The notes under the pieces are model-generated. The model was not told the DNA's origin, did not search any database, and was given only the letters and a program-made list of their open reading frames with translations. A program made the position numbers and the translations under genes. This document shows positions 11,827-23,307 of a DNA stretch of 64,000 bases, in pieces (position 1 is the first letter of the stretch; each line of letters starts with the position of its first letter). Source of the stretch: Callaeas wilsoni (Eukaryota > Chordata > Aves > Passeriformes > Callaeidae). The stretch covers positions 1 to 64,000 of the forward strand of contig VWPU01001365.1 in assembly GCA_013398955.1 (NCBI GenBank). Reading direction: 5' to 3'.

Positions 11827-14800
11827 GAGAAAGGTCCAATTACTTATGATGAGAGTGACAGAGTGAGTTGACAGCAGAGGAAATGCATGATGAATGGTAC
11901 CTTATCTAGTTCCCTTACTGTTTTCTCTGCTCGCAGGCATTTCGGTACGGTGTGATTATACATTTGATTGTAGTGCTTTATTTAGCCTCTATCGTTCTCT
12001 TTGTTTTACATAACTAAAGCGAAAAAGTCACAATCTTTATTTTTTTCTGTAAGTTTGGGGGTGGTATTTTGCTTTCTACACTAAACATCTTCCACTGCAG
12101 CTGATGTATCATTTACTTTGAAACTCTGTTCCTTGAGGCTATTAGTTGGGGGCCTACAGAAATGTACAAATTTGTAGCAGCTGATCAATGACACTGAAAA
12201 CTTCAAGTTTTTCTAATCCAAATAAGTACCAGTAAAATTAATTTGAAGACATTCAGTTTATTTCTGTGATGTTATTAATAAACAAGTAGAAGGCATCCAA
12301 AAAACGGGCTTTGCTCTGTAACTGTCCTTAAAACTTCTCTGAAACACAGTGTGTTTGAGAAAGAGAAATCTCTTTCTTAAAAGAAATATTTTTCCAGCAT
12401 TTGCAAGATGTCATAAACTGTTTTATGAAGAGAGAAAAATGGAACATCTGTGCCATTCATATTTATTTTCCCAACATAACTTACCAGAAAATAAAAGAGA
12501 AGGGGGAGGGTTTATTTTGCAGTTTCTGTGCAGCTGTTTGTATGACTGTCAAGGGCTGCCAAAAAGGCAACTAAAAGAAACAATCAAATAACTTCTAAGA
12601 TTTAAACAAAATGGAGAAAAATAATTTAGAAAGGAGAAGCCAACATTTGTTTTCTAACTTCTTGTGTGATTTATCAGAGCGACTGCACAAGCCAGCTTAA
12701 CTGTCTGTAGCGCTTTCTGGTGGACTGTGGAGAGCAATTCTGAGGAAGGTCTCCAAAGAGATGACTGGGTGACCTTGGACCTGCAGATTAATTTCTAATG
12801 TTCTCACATGAAATAATTGTCAGCTTAGTCTTCCCCATGCTCCCCGAGCCCTCACACCTGTGATAACTCTGTTACAGGGTTGTGGTGAGACAGTGCCCTC
12901 CTTGAAGATTCCTCAAGCCTTTTGATGTTAACTGAAAGGATTCACTGAATTATTCAGCGATGAGATCATCGAGGCAGAACTCATGTTGTGTTTGGCAGTT
13001 ATATGTGCTGTCCATGGGAAAGTCCTGCTTGCACAGTGACTTAATTCCAACCTGATGGCTCTTATGTCCACTTTCAAGCTGTCTTGCTGAGGCCTCAGAG
13101 AAGTGAAGCCCTTACTCTTAGCTCTCTAGCAAACCATGGCCTTTAGTCTGGAGCTGGACTCATCCCATCACATGGAGGAGGGGTGAGGGACTTCTCGCTG
13201 GGCATGGGCAGGTGAGAAGCTGGCTGATGTGAATCCCACACCCAGGTCAGAGCTGGCTGGAAAGGAAGTGGCCTCTAGCATCAGCCCTTTGTTTGGTGGC
13301 TGGACAGCGGGAGCATGAACGCACACTGCAATAGCTTTAGTTGATGAGGGACAGAAGTTGGAACTATGTGACAAACCAGGCCTGAGTGGGCATGTCCCTT
13401 ACACATCTGTAACTTTACACCTATTTTCTTTCAAGGTAAGGGCAAAGGCAGCTTTTACATGGGGTAGGAAGTGCCTATTAGATGTATTTCTGAACCTTAC
13501 CTAAGTAATCTTGCCAACAGTTCAGGAGCTGATTTTGCATCCAATGACACAATAACATTCCTGAAGTCTAAAACAGGTAGTCTTTGAGAATGAATCATTA
13601 TATCCTCTTGCATAAAAATCGAAGAATAAATAAACATGCCTTGAGAAAGAAAACAGCACCTCCTCAGAGGCACACCAAGCAGGACAAGGAGAGGTGGACA
13701 GTGTAGAGTCCAGACCTACGAAACCAGAGGTGGTAAGAAATAGCAGCAAAAGAAACCTGCTTAGCCCAAACTAGCATAAATTTTCAGGAACAGAGAAAGA
13801 ATGCGGTGACAAGACGGGAAACTGAGAAGCCAAAGTGGGAATGAGAGACTGTTTCTGCTGTGACTGAAGAAAAGAGTTGTGGTGACCTCAGTGACTAAAA
13901 AAATGCAATGGGCAGGAGGAGAGAAAGTGAGGTAACAGGAGTTATTTTAAATTACTCAGAAATGGCAGAAATTAGTGGAAATGTGGAGACCAGATGCAGC
14001 TGTACTGCAAAGAAACGCTCATAAAAATGACTTCTTGGTGCATTAAGGCACCATTCAGTACTCTAGCTGGCAACAACATCATGGATTCAGGCTTCTCCCC
14101 CAGGTAAGTATCTGCCTGAACTGGCCTGGTTAACTGTATTTTATTAGAAAATACTGTGTTTCTGAGGCTGACATCCTGAGGGTGAGACTTTATATATTGA
14201 GCTTCATACAGCCCTTCTTCAGGGCATAAGGGAGGCATAAAGTGGAAAGTAAAACTGAGACTCAGCATTCTGTTTTGTTGATTTCAGTGAAGAATTTCTG
14301 TTCAAAGTGGGATTTATGAGAAACTTCGAGGGCCTTGTTTGTTTTTAGGACAGATGGTGGGCTGCACAAGCCAGCAGGCGTGGAGCATACGCATGAAGCA
14401 CCATTGCTGCCTGCATCAGCTGCTCCAGGTGCATGGATGCACAAAAAGGAGGCAGCAGCATCCATGGGTGGCCGAGTTTCCTGTATCTAGAGGCAGGAGA
14501 GGGATGGGGAAGAGAGAAATAAATGTTTTTTTGTTCCCATGTTGCACAGACCTCTTTAAAAGTCTTGGAGCACCCAGGGAGAGGTGGCCCTTGCACTGTC
14601 AGGCACAGGTCTGGTGCTGTTATTATTCCTCTCCGAGGAGCAAAAGCAGGCGTCTGTGGCTCCACTGCTGGCTGCTCAGTCTCTCCCTGGACATTGCAAT
14701 GCCCAGGGCTTCAGGCAAAGCCACGTGCTGCCAGCTAGTTTGCCCTTTGTTTTCATGAGATCTTCACACAGGTGAAGAATCACATCAGATCTCTGCAGAT

Positions 14801-16093
14801 CTGCTGGTGCTTTGTCTTTCTGCATGGTAACCTGCATGTTTAGACAAAAGGTCTTGAAGAGAATAGACAGTTTTTCTTCTATAAAAGCTTAAATAATAGG
14901 TCCCAGATGTTTCTGAGTGATTAAGAAACTTTCTGCTGCGTTGTAAGGACAGGGCTAGTGTGAAGCATTTTACAGTACAAGGCAAACCCAAGGTCCCAGC
15001 CTTGTAGCTGAGGTTCCAACACTTGTGTGGCTCTGTGAGCTCACCAAGAGGCCCAGTGGTTCCAGACCGGGCTCTGGGCAGGTAGTGGATGTCAGCCCCA
15101 GGGCAAAATTTGGCTTCAGTTCTCTGCCTTAAGAAGACTGAAATGAGGGCCAAGATGAAGATGATGTAAAGGAAGGTGAACCCACAAGCTGTGTTGATTG
15201 AAGCCCTGGGAGTGGTAGCAAAGAAAGTGTCTGATAAGAGTGGGAAGATCAGCAGTGGGAAGAATAAATAATCTAATCACAGCAACGCTGGGATCTGCAA
15301 ACCACACCCAGCTGCCAAAGCAGTATTAGCCATTCATTCAGTCTTTTGCATAAAAGGGTAATTTCCACTTGTGTTTTCTGAACCCAAACCTCACCGAGGC
15401 TGGCCATCAGCAGAGTCCTGTGGAGGAAAGTGTGTCACGGGCAGAGGAGTGGGAAGGGCTTGGTTCCCACACAAGCCAACAGCACCAAGGGGGTCTGACC
15501 CCCCCCCTCAGCCTTACCGGTCTTAAAATTCAACTTAATTTCTCTGAGTGCAGTTTGAAAAGAAAGCCAGGAAGAGGTTTTAGCGCTGTTGTCATCCAGC
15601 CTTCGAGCTGTTTAATTTTCAGAAGTTACTGCCTGAGGAAGGGGAAGATTAGGTACTGGCAGTCAGCCCTCACCCTGACACAAAAAATGTTGTTATCAGT
15701 GCTTTTAAGCAGGCTAATTGATCACTTGTTAACAGTGGCCCTGACCATCAAGGTCTGGGAGGGGCAAACTTGTTAAAATGCTGGCTGCTGTTTGATTTTT
15801 AAAATTTTGGTAGATAAAGCCAATTTGCCCATGACATAGGGTTTAACATCGTATTGTTTTGAGAAGAGCTGCGGGATTATTGGTGACCTCCAGGGGTCAG
15901 ACCATGGCCATTTTTTCATGTCATCTGACAGGGACAGACCTCATTAACACACAGTCCAGGCAGCTTCTACCAGGATGTTAAATTAATGATGATATGGAGG
16001 CAAGAGTGCTATCTGCAAAAGGCATGCTGCCATTTCCTCAGACTCGTAGTTTCCTTTGCCATCTCCTTCACAATTTTCTTTAGCCTGCACACG
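11827..16093. other. Unique non-coding stretch
   Basis: No gene or interspersed repeat recognised. Around 14340-14780 the sequence is somewhat richer in G+C and several open frames of 62-139 codons overlap on both strands. None resembles a known protein, and the mutual overlap argues against coding. Confidence 0.5.
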
Positions 16094-16265
16094 TGTGGCA
16101 GAATCTGCAGAGGTTTTTTTAAAGTTGGGTTTGCACTCTTGTGCGGAAGATTGACAGTTAGGGGGTAGNATGTGGCAGAATCTGCTGAAGTTTTTTTAAA
16201 GCTGGGTTTGCACTCTTGTGCTGTCTCTTTGTGAAGTTTAAGGAAGATTGACAGTTAGGGGGTAG
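16094..16265. repeat. Tandem duplication separated by an unknown base
   Basis: Copy 1 (16094-16168, 75 bp) and copy 2 (16171-16265, 95 bp) begin with tgtggcagaatctgc and end with ggaagattgacagttaggg-ggtag. They differ by a few substitutions and by 20 bases present only in copy 2 (16222-16241). The only N in the window (16169) lies exactly at the junction. This looks like two alleles or two read contigs placed side by side rather than a true repeat. Confidence 0.85.
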
Positions 16266-17139
16266 CAATAACTGGTGATTTTTCTTCTCTTCCCTCACCA
16301 CTTCTAATTATCTGAATTGTCAAGTTTGGGATCCTTCAGTCTGACAGTAGTGATGATCGGAGGGGAGAGGCTTAAAACTTGCTTACATTCAGCTCTCCAG
16401 GCATAATCAAATGTTGGGTTTGCTGTGTCTTTTACATGTTATTGTTTGACCTAAAACAGTGGTCATTTAAGTTGAAAGCAGTGGCTTGAAAACAAATAGA
16501 AAATAAGAGCTGTAAACTGACCTAAATTCCTCCTCTTGACTCCTGGGTCATCCCACCAGCCTCCAGGTGCCATGGGCTGTTTACATTAGACTTAAAAAAT
16601 GAAGGCAACAGCTTGCAGGGCCCTATCTTTGCATCTGCAGCAGCGTTTGACCCAGCCTGCAGCCTCTGTTCCCTGGGTCAGAGAAAGGAGAGTGCTTAAC
16701 AACGCTGGCAGCTGGCTTACAGTGCTGTGCCTGCGTGACAACGAGTCTGAAAAACACCAAAACCTTGACAGGATTGTACTCAGATAAATCTTATGATAGG
16801 AGAGGCCAAGTAGTCGTCCTCCTGCAGTCACTACTGTGAGTTGTACACAGGGTTTGGTTTTCATGCTGGAAGAGGGAAGGTGAGAGGCATGGGGCAGGGA
16901 TGAATATGCAGAAGTCTGTCCTGTGGTTTCAGGAGCTGGTAAGAAGTGCACAGTTTAGGGTCAGTGGCCCTCCTTTTCAAAGCTGCTGCTGGCTACAGAG
17001 GTATGGTGCAACAGAAATGTCTTACCCATCTCAAAGCCTCATGGAGCCTAAATCAAGGAGGAAACAATTCACACAGAAAGGATAAAAGACTCACCTGTGG
17101 AGTAGTAAGAGAAGGCAAAGGCAAATCAGTTATCACACA
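16266..17139. other. Unique non-coding stretch
   Basis: No gene or repeat recognised. Confidence 0.5.
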
Positions 17140-17290
17140 GATAAGGAGAGAGAAGAGAGAGTGTGAGTGGTGTTGGGGACTGGGGTATGGCAAGGAGGGA
17201 GGTGGAGGCAAGATGCAGACAGGAGGTGAGATGGAGAAAAACAGAGTAAAGAAGAGATCAGGCTTAGGTGGACCAGAAGCAAAAAGACAG
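17140..17290. repeat. GA-rich low-complexity tract
   Basis: Purine-rich on the plus strand, with repeated gaga and gga units. Overlapping open frames of 80-150 codons on both strands here are produced by the lack of stop codons in purine/pyrimidine-rich sequence and are not coding evidence. Confidence 0.75.
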
Positions 17291-19223
17291 CGTCTGTGGG
17301 CCTTGTTCTCTGTTGCAAGCTTATCCACCAAGGGAAAAGAACCTCTGCAGCTCCCTGCTGCTTCACAGCAAGGGACAGCACAAGGAGTCTGGCTACTCCC
17401 CTGCTGATAACTCAAAAGTCACAGTCATTCCACCACCAAATGTAATAGGCCTGAGAGGTTATCTGGACCATCCCTCTCATGCTCTGGCTGGAGTTCATTG
17501 GTATGCCTGTTTCCTCAGTTAGCGTTTTAAAAGCTCCGTTAAATGCACACCAAATATCCATTAGAGGGATGCTGTGTTTGCTGAGCTGTGCTCTTTCAAA
17601 TGAGTCAGTTATTACCAATCTGCAGCCTGAGTGCAGATCTTGAGGAGGCATTCTGATGCAATCTGTACCTACAAGATCATAGGGGTGCCAGTTGGGGTTT
17701 TTTGGGTTTTTATGTATTGTTAAAAAGATCCTGATTGCAAATCCAGGGCCATGGCCAGAAACTCATCCCATCTCCCAAAATACAAATGCTTTAGAGCTAG
17801 TTCTATTTACATGGTACAAAAGGGTACACAAAAATTATTAATAAACAGAATAAAGAAGTGCACTTCCATCTGCCGGGCTGATTGCGTGTATCATATCTCT
17901 CACATCAGTGCATAAACAGTCCTGCATGGAAACGCTGGCTCCTTTTTCAACAGGGGATTTCCCAACAGAGCTCTGCAAGAATGTGTGTCCTTGTAGTGCT
18001 CTTTCTGAACAAGGACTGGCAACAACAGTTGCTAGCAAGCTCGGACAGCTTTGTTAAGGGCAGGTATTCATGTTGCACCCTTTAAAAAGAAAAATGTTAT
18101 AGCAATGTGTGGAAAAAAAGTTGCAATTACTCTGTCAAACTTGTGCACACACTATGGACTATACGATTGAAACTGCAGGGTATTTCAAGATGCAATAACT
18201 GTGTCATTGCTTCTGGTAGACTGCTTGCAAATTATCTTTTTAGTTCACTGTCTTAAACACAGACATTAAATGGACAAAAAACAGAGAGATGCAGACAAAC
18301 TCAAGTGACCAGGAGACATCCCACTCACTAACGTGCCATTAAGAAATGCAGACAGTAACTACAATACTTGCTTTTGTGAATATATGCTCATTATAGTCCA
18401 TTAAGTGATTTCTGTGTCTCACTGGGCCTCATGACAAGCGCTGGATATCTGAAGTCTTTTGGGAAGCTCATAAATCACTGAGTGCTGTATTGTACTTGTG
18501 AGTCAGCTCTTACCATTGTCCCCCCAGGCCCATCATTATACCGTTGGAAAGACAGGTTCTTCCTTCCAAAGTCATGTACTTAACCTTTTGTTTAGCATGT
18601 CCAAACACTTCAGCATCATGGTGCTTTTACATTTTGGGAAGGGTTATTTATAGCTCTCCAAACTGGGCAAACCGTTCCCTTGTCTGACAGTTAATATTTG
18701 TATTTATTTTCATTAAGGAAACATGCTCACAACCAGCTGAATAATGTTCAGCAAAGCACCTTCTCTACATGTGGATAAAAGCCAAGCTCAGATCTGCTAG
18801 GGCAAGTTTTTTCCTCTGGACCATCAGCTCAGTCTAACTATACACATTGTGAAAATACACGAGATATCAGAGTGAGGAGCAATAGGCGGAAAATGAAAAG
18901 ATGTGCTAAAGGTGAGGGCTGGGGTTCAAGTGAGGAGATCCTGTTCTGCATCCTGGCACAATCTTGCTATGGGGCAATAAATCACTTCACCTCAGCACAA
19001 CCCTTCTCAATCCACCTCCCTCTTGCTTGAACTTTCGGGAGCTCTGTCTCCTGTAACACAAATGACCCCTGTACCTCTTGCGGGAATAAAGCTGCTGCCC
19101 TTCATCCTTCTGATAACTGTTTTTAGGTGAAGAGGAGGACATGACTGGAGGCACAGGGAGGTGGTAATGCTGCAAGCTCCTTCTCCCTCCTTGTTTGATG
19201 ACTGCAGTCACCCACAGAGTCCT
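17291..19223. other. Unique non-coding stretch
   Basis: No gene or repeat recognised. Confidence 0.5.
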
Positions 19224-19352
19224 AGAATCACTGAAGTTGTAAAAGGCCTTTAAGATCATTGAACCCAATGATAAACTTCAGATGGCCAAGTCCACCACTA
19301 AATCTAAGCACCACATCTACATAAATACCTCCAGTGACTCAACCACTCAAGG
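19224..19352 (-). mobile_element. CR1 LINE 3'-end fragment
   Basis: On the plus strand the segment starts with agaatcactgaagttgtaaa and continues with 'ggcctttaagatcattgaaccca', then 'tccaccactaaatctaagcaccacatctaca', then 'acctccagtgactcaaccac'. This is the inverted 3' end of an avian-type CR1 ('agaatcactgaggttggaaaagacctctaagatcatcgagtccaacc' and onward). Only about 130 bp remain. Short CR1 3' ends like this are the commonest bird repeat. Confidence 0.85.
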
Positions 19353-22129
19353 TCTCAGTGTGACAGAAGAAAGAACATGTTCTATTCTCTTTTGTATGTC
19401 CTTAATTTTATGGAGATGAAATTATGATTCCTACCCTACTTGAAGGTATCACAAGGGGGATATCTGCAGCTAACTTCATACAGGCCTCCTGCAAACTAAC
19501 CTCTGATCATGGGTTTCCTTGCAGAGAAGTCTTCTGTTGCACTGAGCCCTGCTCGGAGAGGAGGGTGGAAGGTTCTGCTGTCCTTGCTACAGTCTGCTAC
19601 TCAGGGATGACCTTAATAGGGATGTTGCAGGGATTAAAACATGAAAGGCTAGCTCTAACTGAGACACTGATAGAAGCAGACAGCAGTCTGAAGGGGTGAC
19701 AGAGAGGCACAAGGTTAGTCAGTGGAGCAGAGATTTAGGAGAATTCCCATTAGGGTTAGGAAGATGTTACAATTTAAAATGAGGAATAATGTGGTGATGC
19801 AGCTGTCAGCTGAAACTAGTTCTGGTACAGTGATCAGGACAGCTCTATCAGTAGATCTGTTACGGTTCAGGGTAAGGAACTGCTGCAAGAGTGAGGATGT
19901 AATGTGATGTCTTGAGCAAGAATGGAGGTAGAAGAAATCATCTGTGTGTTGATATCTCTTCTCACCCAAAAAATCTCTTCTGAATCTGAGAGCCTTTGCT
20001 GGTCAAAGTCATTGGCTCACTAGTGAAAACTTGGTAAAAACATTGGAAAACACTAATGGATGAAGGGAGAATTAGACTGGATCACAGATAGTATCCATAA
20101 AGAAGAATGAGGGAAGGAAGTATTTAAAATGAATTCCAGCAGAACATCTCATATGAGACTGGAGGTTAACTGTGCTTCATCCTTGTGGGAGATTGAGGTG
20201 TTTCTGATGTTTCTTAAGCTATCTTTAAACTCCGAATTTATGGAATTTATGGCAATGTAAGTGACCCTTGCAATTAGTGTGTCGAACACTTTTAGCACCC
20301 CCTCAGACAGCCTCCAGTCCTCAGCTGGTGCAGCTCTGCTGGACAGGAGTCTGCTCTAGAGGTGAGATGGCTGCAGAAGTGACCTGTGGGATTTCTTAAG
20401 TTTTACAGTGGAGGTCAGATTATGGCTTTTCAGTACATTTTTTTAAACCCTCCATTTGACCAAAATGTCTTTGTTTTCAGAATAACTAAATGGAGAAATA
20501 GGGAGTGAAAACAACAACTTTTGGTTCCCTCTGGTGAAGTGACAAGTGCAGAACTTTAATGAGGACTTTTGGGGGGGGCACACACCTCCTTGTTTCAGCT
20601 TCAGATGAGTTTACGACTGCAACTGCTCCAGTGAAAAACAATTAGGCAGTTGAGCAAAATTTTCCTTGTATTGTATATGAGGCCTCAGTAAAGATTATGC
20701 TGTCTTCCCAATTTTTGATGCTTTAGGCAGATTTGCACTGCTCTCATCCACGTGAGCATGGCTGTGTGCCTTCTCCAGCAGAGCAGCTTACACACAGCAG
20801 CCTGTCCTTGAACCCTGCAAGGTTCTCAGAGGCCTGCTGAGAGAGAAAAGGACTTGTGACTACTTTTGCTCACAACTACCAGTGCACAGTTAGGCCCACA
20901 AAGCTGTGAAAACGAGCATCCTCCCCCTTCCCCGGACGGTGCCGGAACTCGGTGACGTTTGTGGAGGGCAATTTGACAGAGCCCAGCTGAGTTACTGCAG
21001 ACTTCTTGTGACTGTCAGCGAGACCAGCGTCTCCCACTCGACTGCTAATCTGTTGTGCTTTGCCTTAGTTGTCATTTTCAGTTATCTGTACCAACAACTG
21101 ATGAGAGCACTCAAAGAGCCTGTTTGGCAAACTGATAGTGTATCTCAGAGGAAGCATTTACGAAATGTGGTATCCCGGTAGAGATCCTGGGATAAGCAGC
21201 TCCAGTAAGACGTATCCTGGCCTTGACATCAAACAATGGATACATGTCAGGCCTGGATTCTGCCCATTAGTTTCCTCTAATGCCACATAAGATTTCAGGT
21301 TGATGTCTAGGTTTTGTTCTTGTGGTGGTTTAGTCAGTAAATTGCAATTTGAGCATCTTGCAAAGATGAAAAAGAGAATTCTAACACTAACACAAAGCAG
21401 TCAGACAGACTCCTGTGACTTCCCTGTGCATTTCCCAGGTAAGACTGAAGGGGCCAGTCTATGTCTCACTCAAAGCTGGCAGAGCTAACACCTCACTCAC
21501 CAGGAAGAAACAGTCCTAAATCAGTATCTTTACGTAAAAAAATCCCCACCCCACCTCGTTTAACCATCAAAAGTTTTTACAGTCCTCCTCGAGTGTGAAC
21601 CGCAAGAGCTGGTTCATGTCTATCGGTTGATTAGTCAAAGGAAACGGGGTGTATTTTAGAGATTCCATTGTCCTTCATTCCTGCATTTATTTGTCTTCCT
21701 CTGCAAAGCCCTGGAAGTGATGCATAGCTTGTTGACTTCTGAACTTGAAGATAACTTTTTGAGTTGCATCTCAAATTGGAGGAAAAGCATGCAAAGGGGA
21801 GCAGAAAAGATTTCAAAGATTTTGTGCAGTGGAAGTTAGCAGCAAACCATTAATTAAGTGCAAAGGAATTAATAACAGACAGGCTTTTTATTTTGGTTTT
21901 TTTTTCCAAGTTGAGCTATTGATCTGAAAAGAATAGCTTCTGCAGGATAATTGCAACCCACGTAACCAACAAGGATTTTACAGTCTTTATACAAAGATCT
22001 TTTAAAAGATTAACACATCTCTGTTAGGATACATTAGTATGCTGGGATAACAAGGCTCTTTGGAAAGTTTTGGAAACTTCATCCCAAGCCCCCACCAAAT
22101 TACCTCCAAATTCTTGTTACTTAGAGAGC
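19353..22129. other. Unique non-coding stretch
   Basis: No gene or repeat recognised. Near 19748 'attagggttagga' is a single telomere-like hexamer context, not an array. Confidence 0.5.
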
Positions 22130-22205
22130 ACAATAAGTGCACGCTATGCATGGTAGCAAAGCTGTGGTCCCTGCCCCGAAGATTTTACAAGTCTGAGACT
22201 TTGAT
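22130..22205 (+). repeat. Possible old amniote SINE fragment
   Basis: The string 'gctgtggtccctgccccgaagattttacaagtctgag' resembles a block found in amniote SINE-like repeats ('-acagtccctgccccaaagagcttacaatctaag'). Nothing convincing flanks it. Low confidence; chance similarity is possible. Confidence 0.35.
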
Positions 22206-22718
22206 CTAGTACCTACTTAAATCTGCCTTGATTTCAGCGTGGGTTGAGTCAGATCCTCGTACAGCATTTAATGAGAATTAGCAACAGTTCTTGTTACACT
22301 CTAGTACCCGCAGTTAGCTCACAGCAAATTCAGGAGCAGTTCCCTGCAATGGTCCTGATAAATGCAATGGGGACCTTCACTTGTGAGCGAGCATGTACCA
22401 ACCTGGGTGAGTGCAGCCCTGCTGGGTGGGAGGACAGAGAACAGAAGGATGGAGGGGATTCTGCTGGTTTGCTCCTGGCTTTTTAGCACCAAAACAGCCA
22501 AAAACCACACTGGGCTAAAATTTCTTCCCTGTGCTCTCTGCCTGAGCATGAGCTGTGCAGCCACTCCCTGTGGAAAATCTCTGAGGATGTGATTCCCTCC
22601 ACATTCTGCCACAGCCATCTCGCAAGTGAAAGCTGTGCATACACAGTCTTTGTCCCAACTTAATTAACTACTTTGACTCACTCCAGCTTACTCCAGTGAG
22701 GGGAATTTACAGCCCTTT
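22206..22718. other. Unique non-coding stretch
   Basis: No gene or repeat recognised. Overlapping open frames of 76-99 codons on both strands have no family resemblance. Confidence 0.45.
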
Positions 22719-23060
22719 TCAGCTACCACAGCACCAGGCCTGCCAGCATTCAGCCTGTCGTGGATGCTTGTGTGTGCTTGTTTGGAAAGCTGCTTGTGTG
22801 TAGTTTTGCTTCAATGCAAATGCTTTAGGCCTCAGTGCAGCGAAGTAATCAAGAATATGCTTGACTTTAAGTCCATGAATGATGTCTGAATCTCGGCCTT
22901 TGTAATCAGAACAAAACCCCTTAAATAAAGGAATAGCTTGAATGCCAGCAGCCCAGCTGTTTTTGAACAACCCTCCAATAACAAACCCAAGAGCATTTGC
23001 ATTGGTAGAAACAAAAGTTGGATAAGGAGGCTGATTCACTGTCTGGCTTCTGGAGACATT
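22719..23060 (-). other. Open frame with protein-like composition, unassigned
   Basis: A minus-strand frame is open for about 113 codons with a varied, protein-like composition (for example LGFVIGGLFKNSWAAGIQAI and HILDYFAALRPKAFALK). A pyrimidine-rich stretch ending in cttgcag lies just upstream (minus strand), but 10 bases later the frame contains a TAA, so an exon starting there would not be open in this frame. I recognise no family. It may be an old pseudogene piece, part of an exon, or chance. Confidence 0.2.
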
Positions 23061-23282
23061 TTATAAATAGCTGCAAGAAAAACACAGGAGTTTTTTTATT
23101 ATTATTAGTTGATAAAACATGTTGACAGAATCCTTTTCAGGATTGTAACTTGGGGGCAGCATGTCTTTTTGGACAGCAGACACATGGCAAACAATTTATT
23201 TGCTGAAGAAAGCCAGATGCTCTGTGTCCTTGGCAGGCGATTTGTAAGATTAAGGAAAATCAAACTTGCGAGTAGAGTGTGG

Positions 23283-23307
23283 TAAATAAGTAAAATAAAT
23301 AAATAAA
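23283..23307. repeat. (TAAA)n short tandem repeat
   Basis: About 25 bases of imperfect TAAA units. Confidence 0.8.

Noticed and set aside
16946..17415. Overlapping 82-153-codon frames on both strands
   Set aside because: Produced by the GA-rich tract, where stop codons are rare on both strands.
19748..19760. Telomere-like TTAGGG context
   Set aside because: A single unit plus a partial, not an array.
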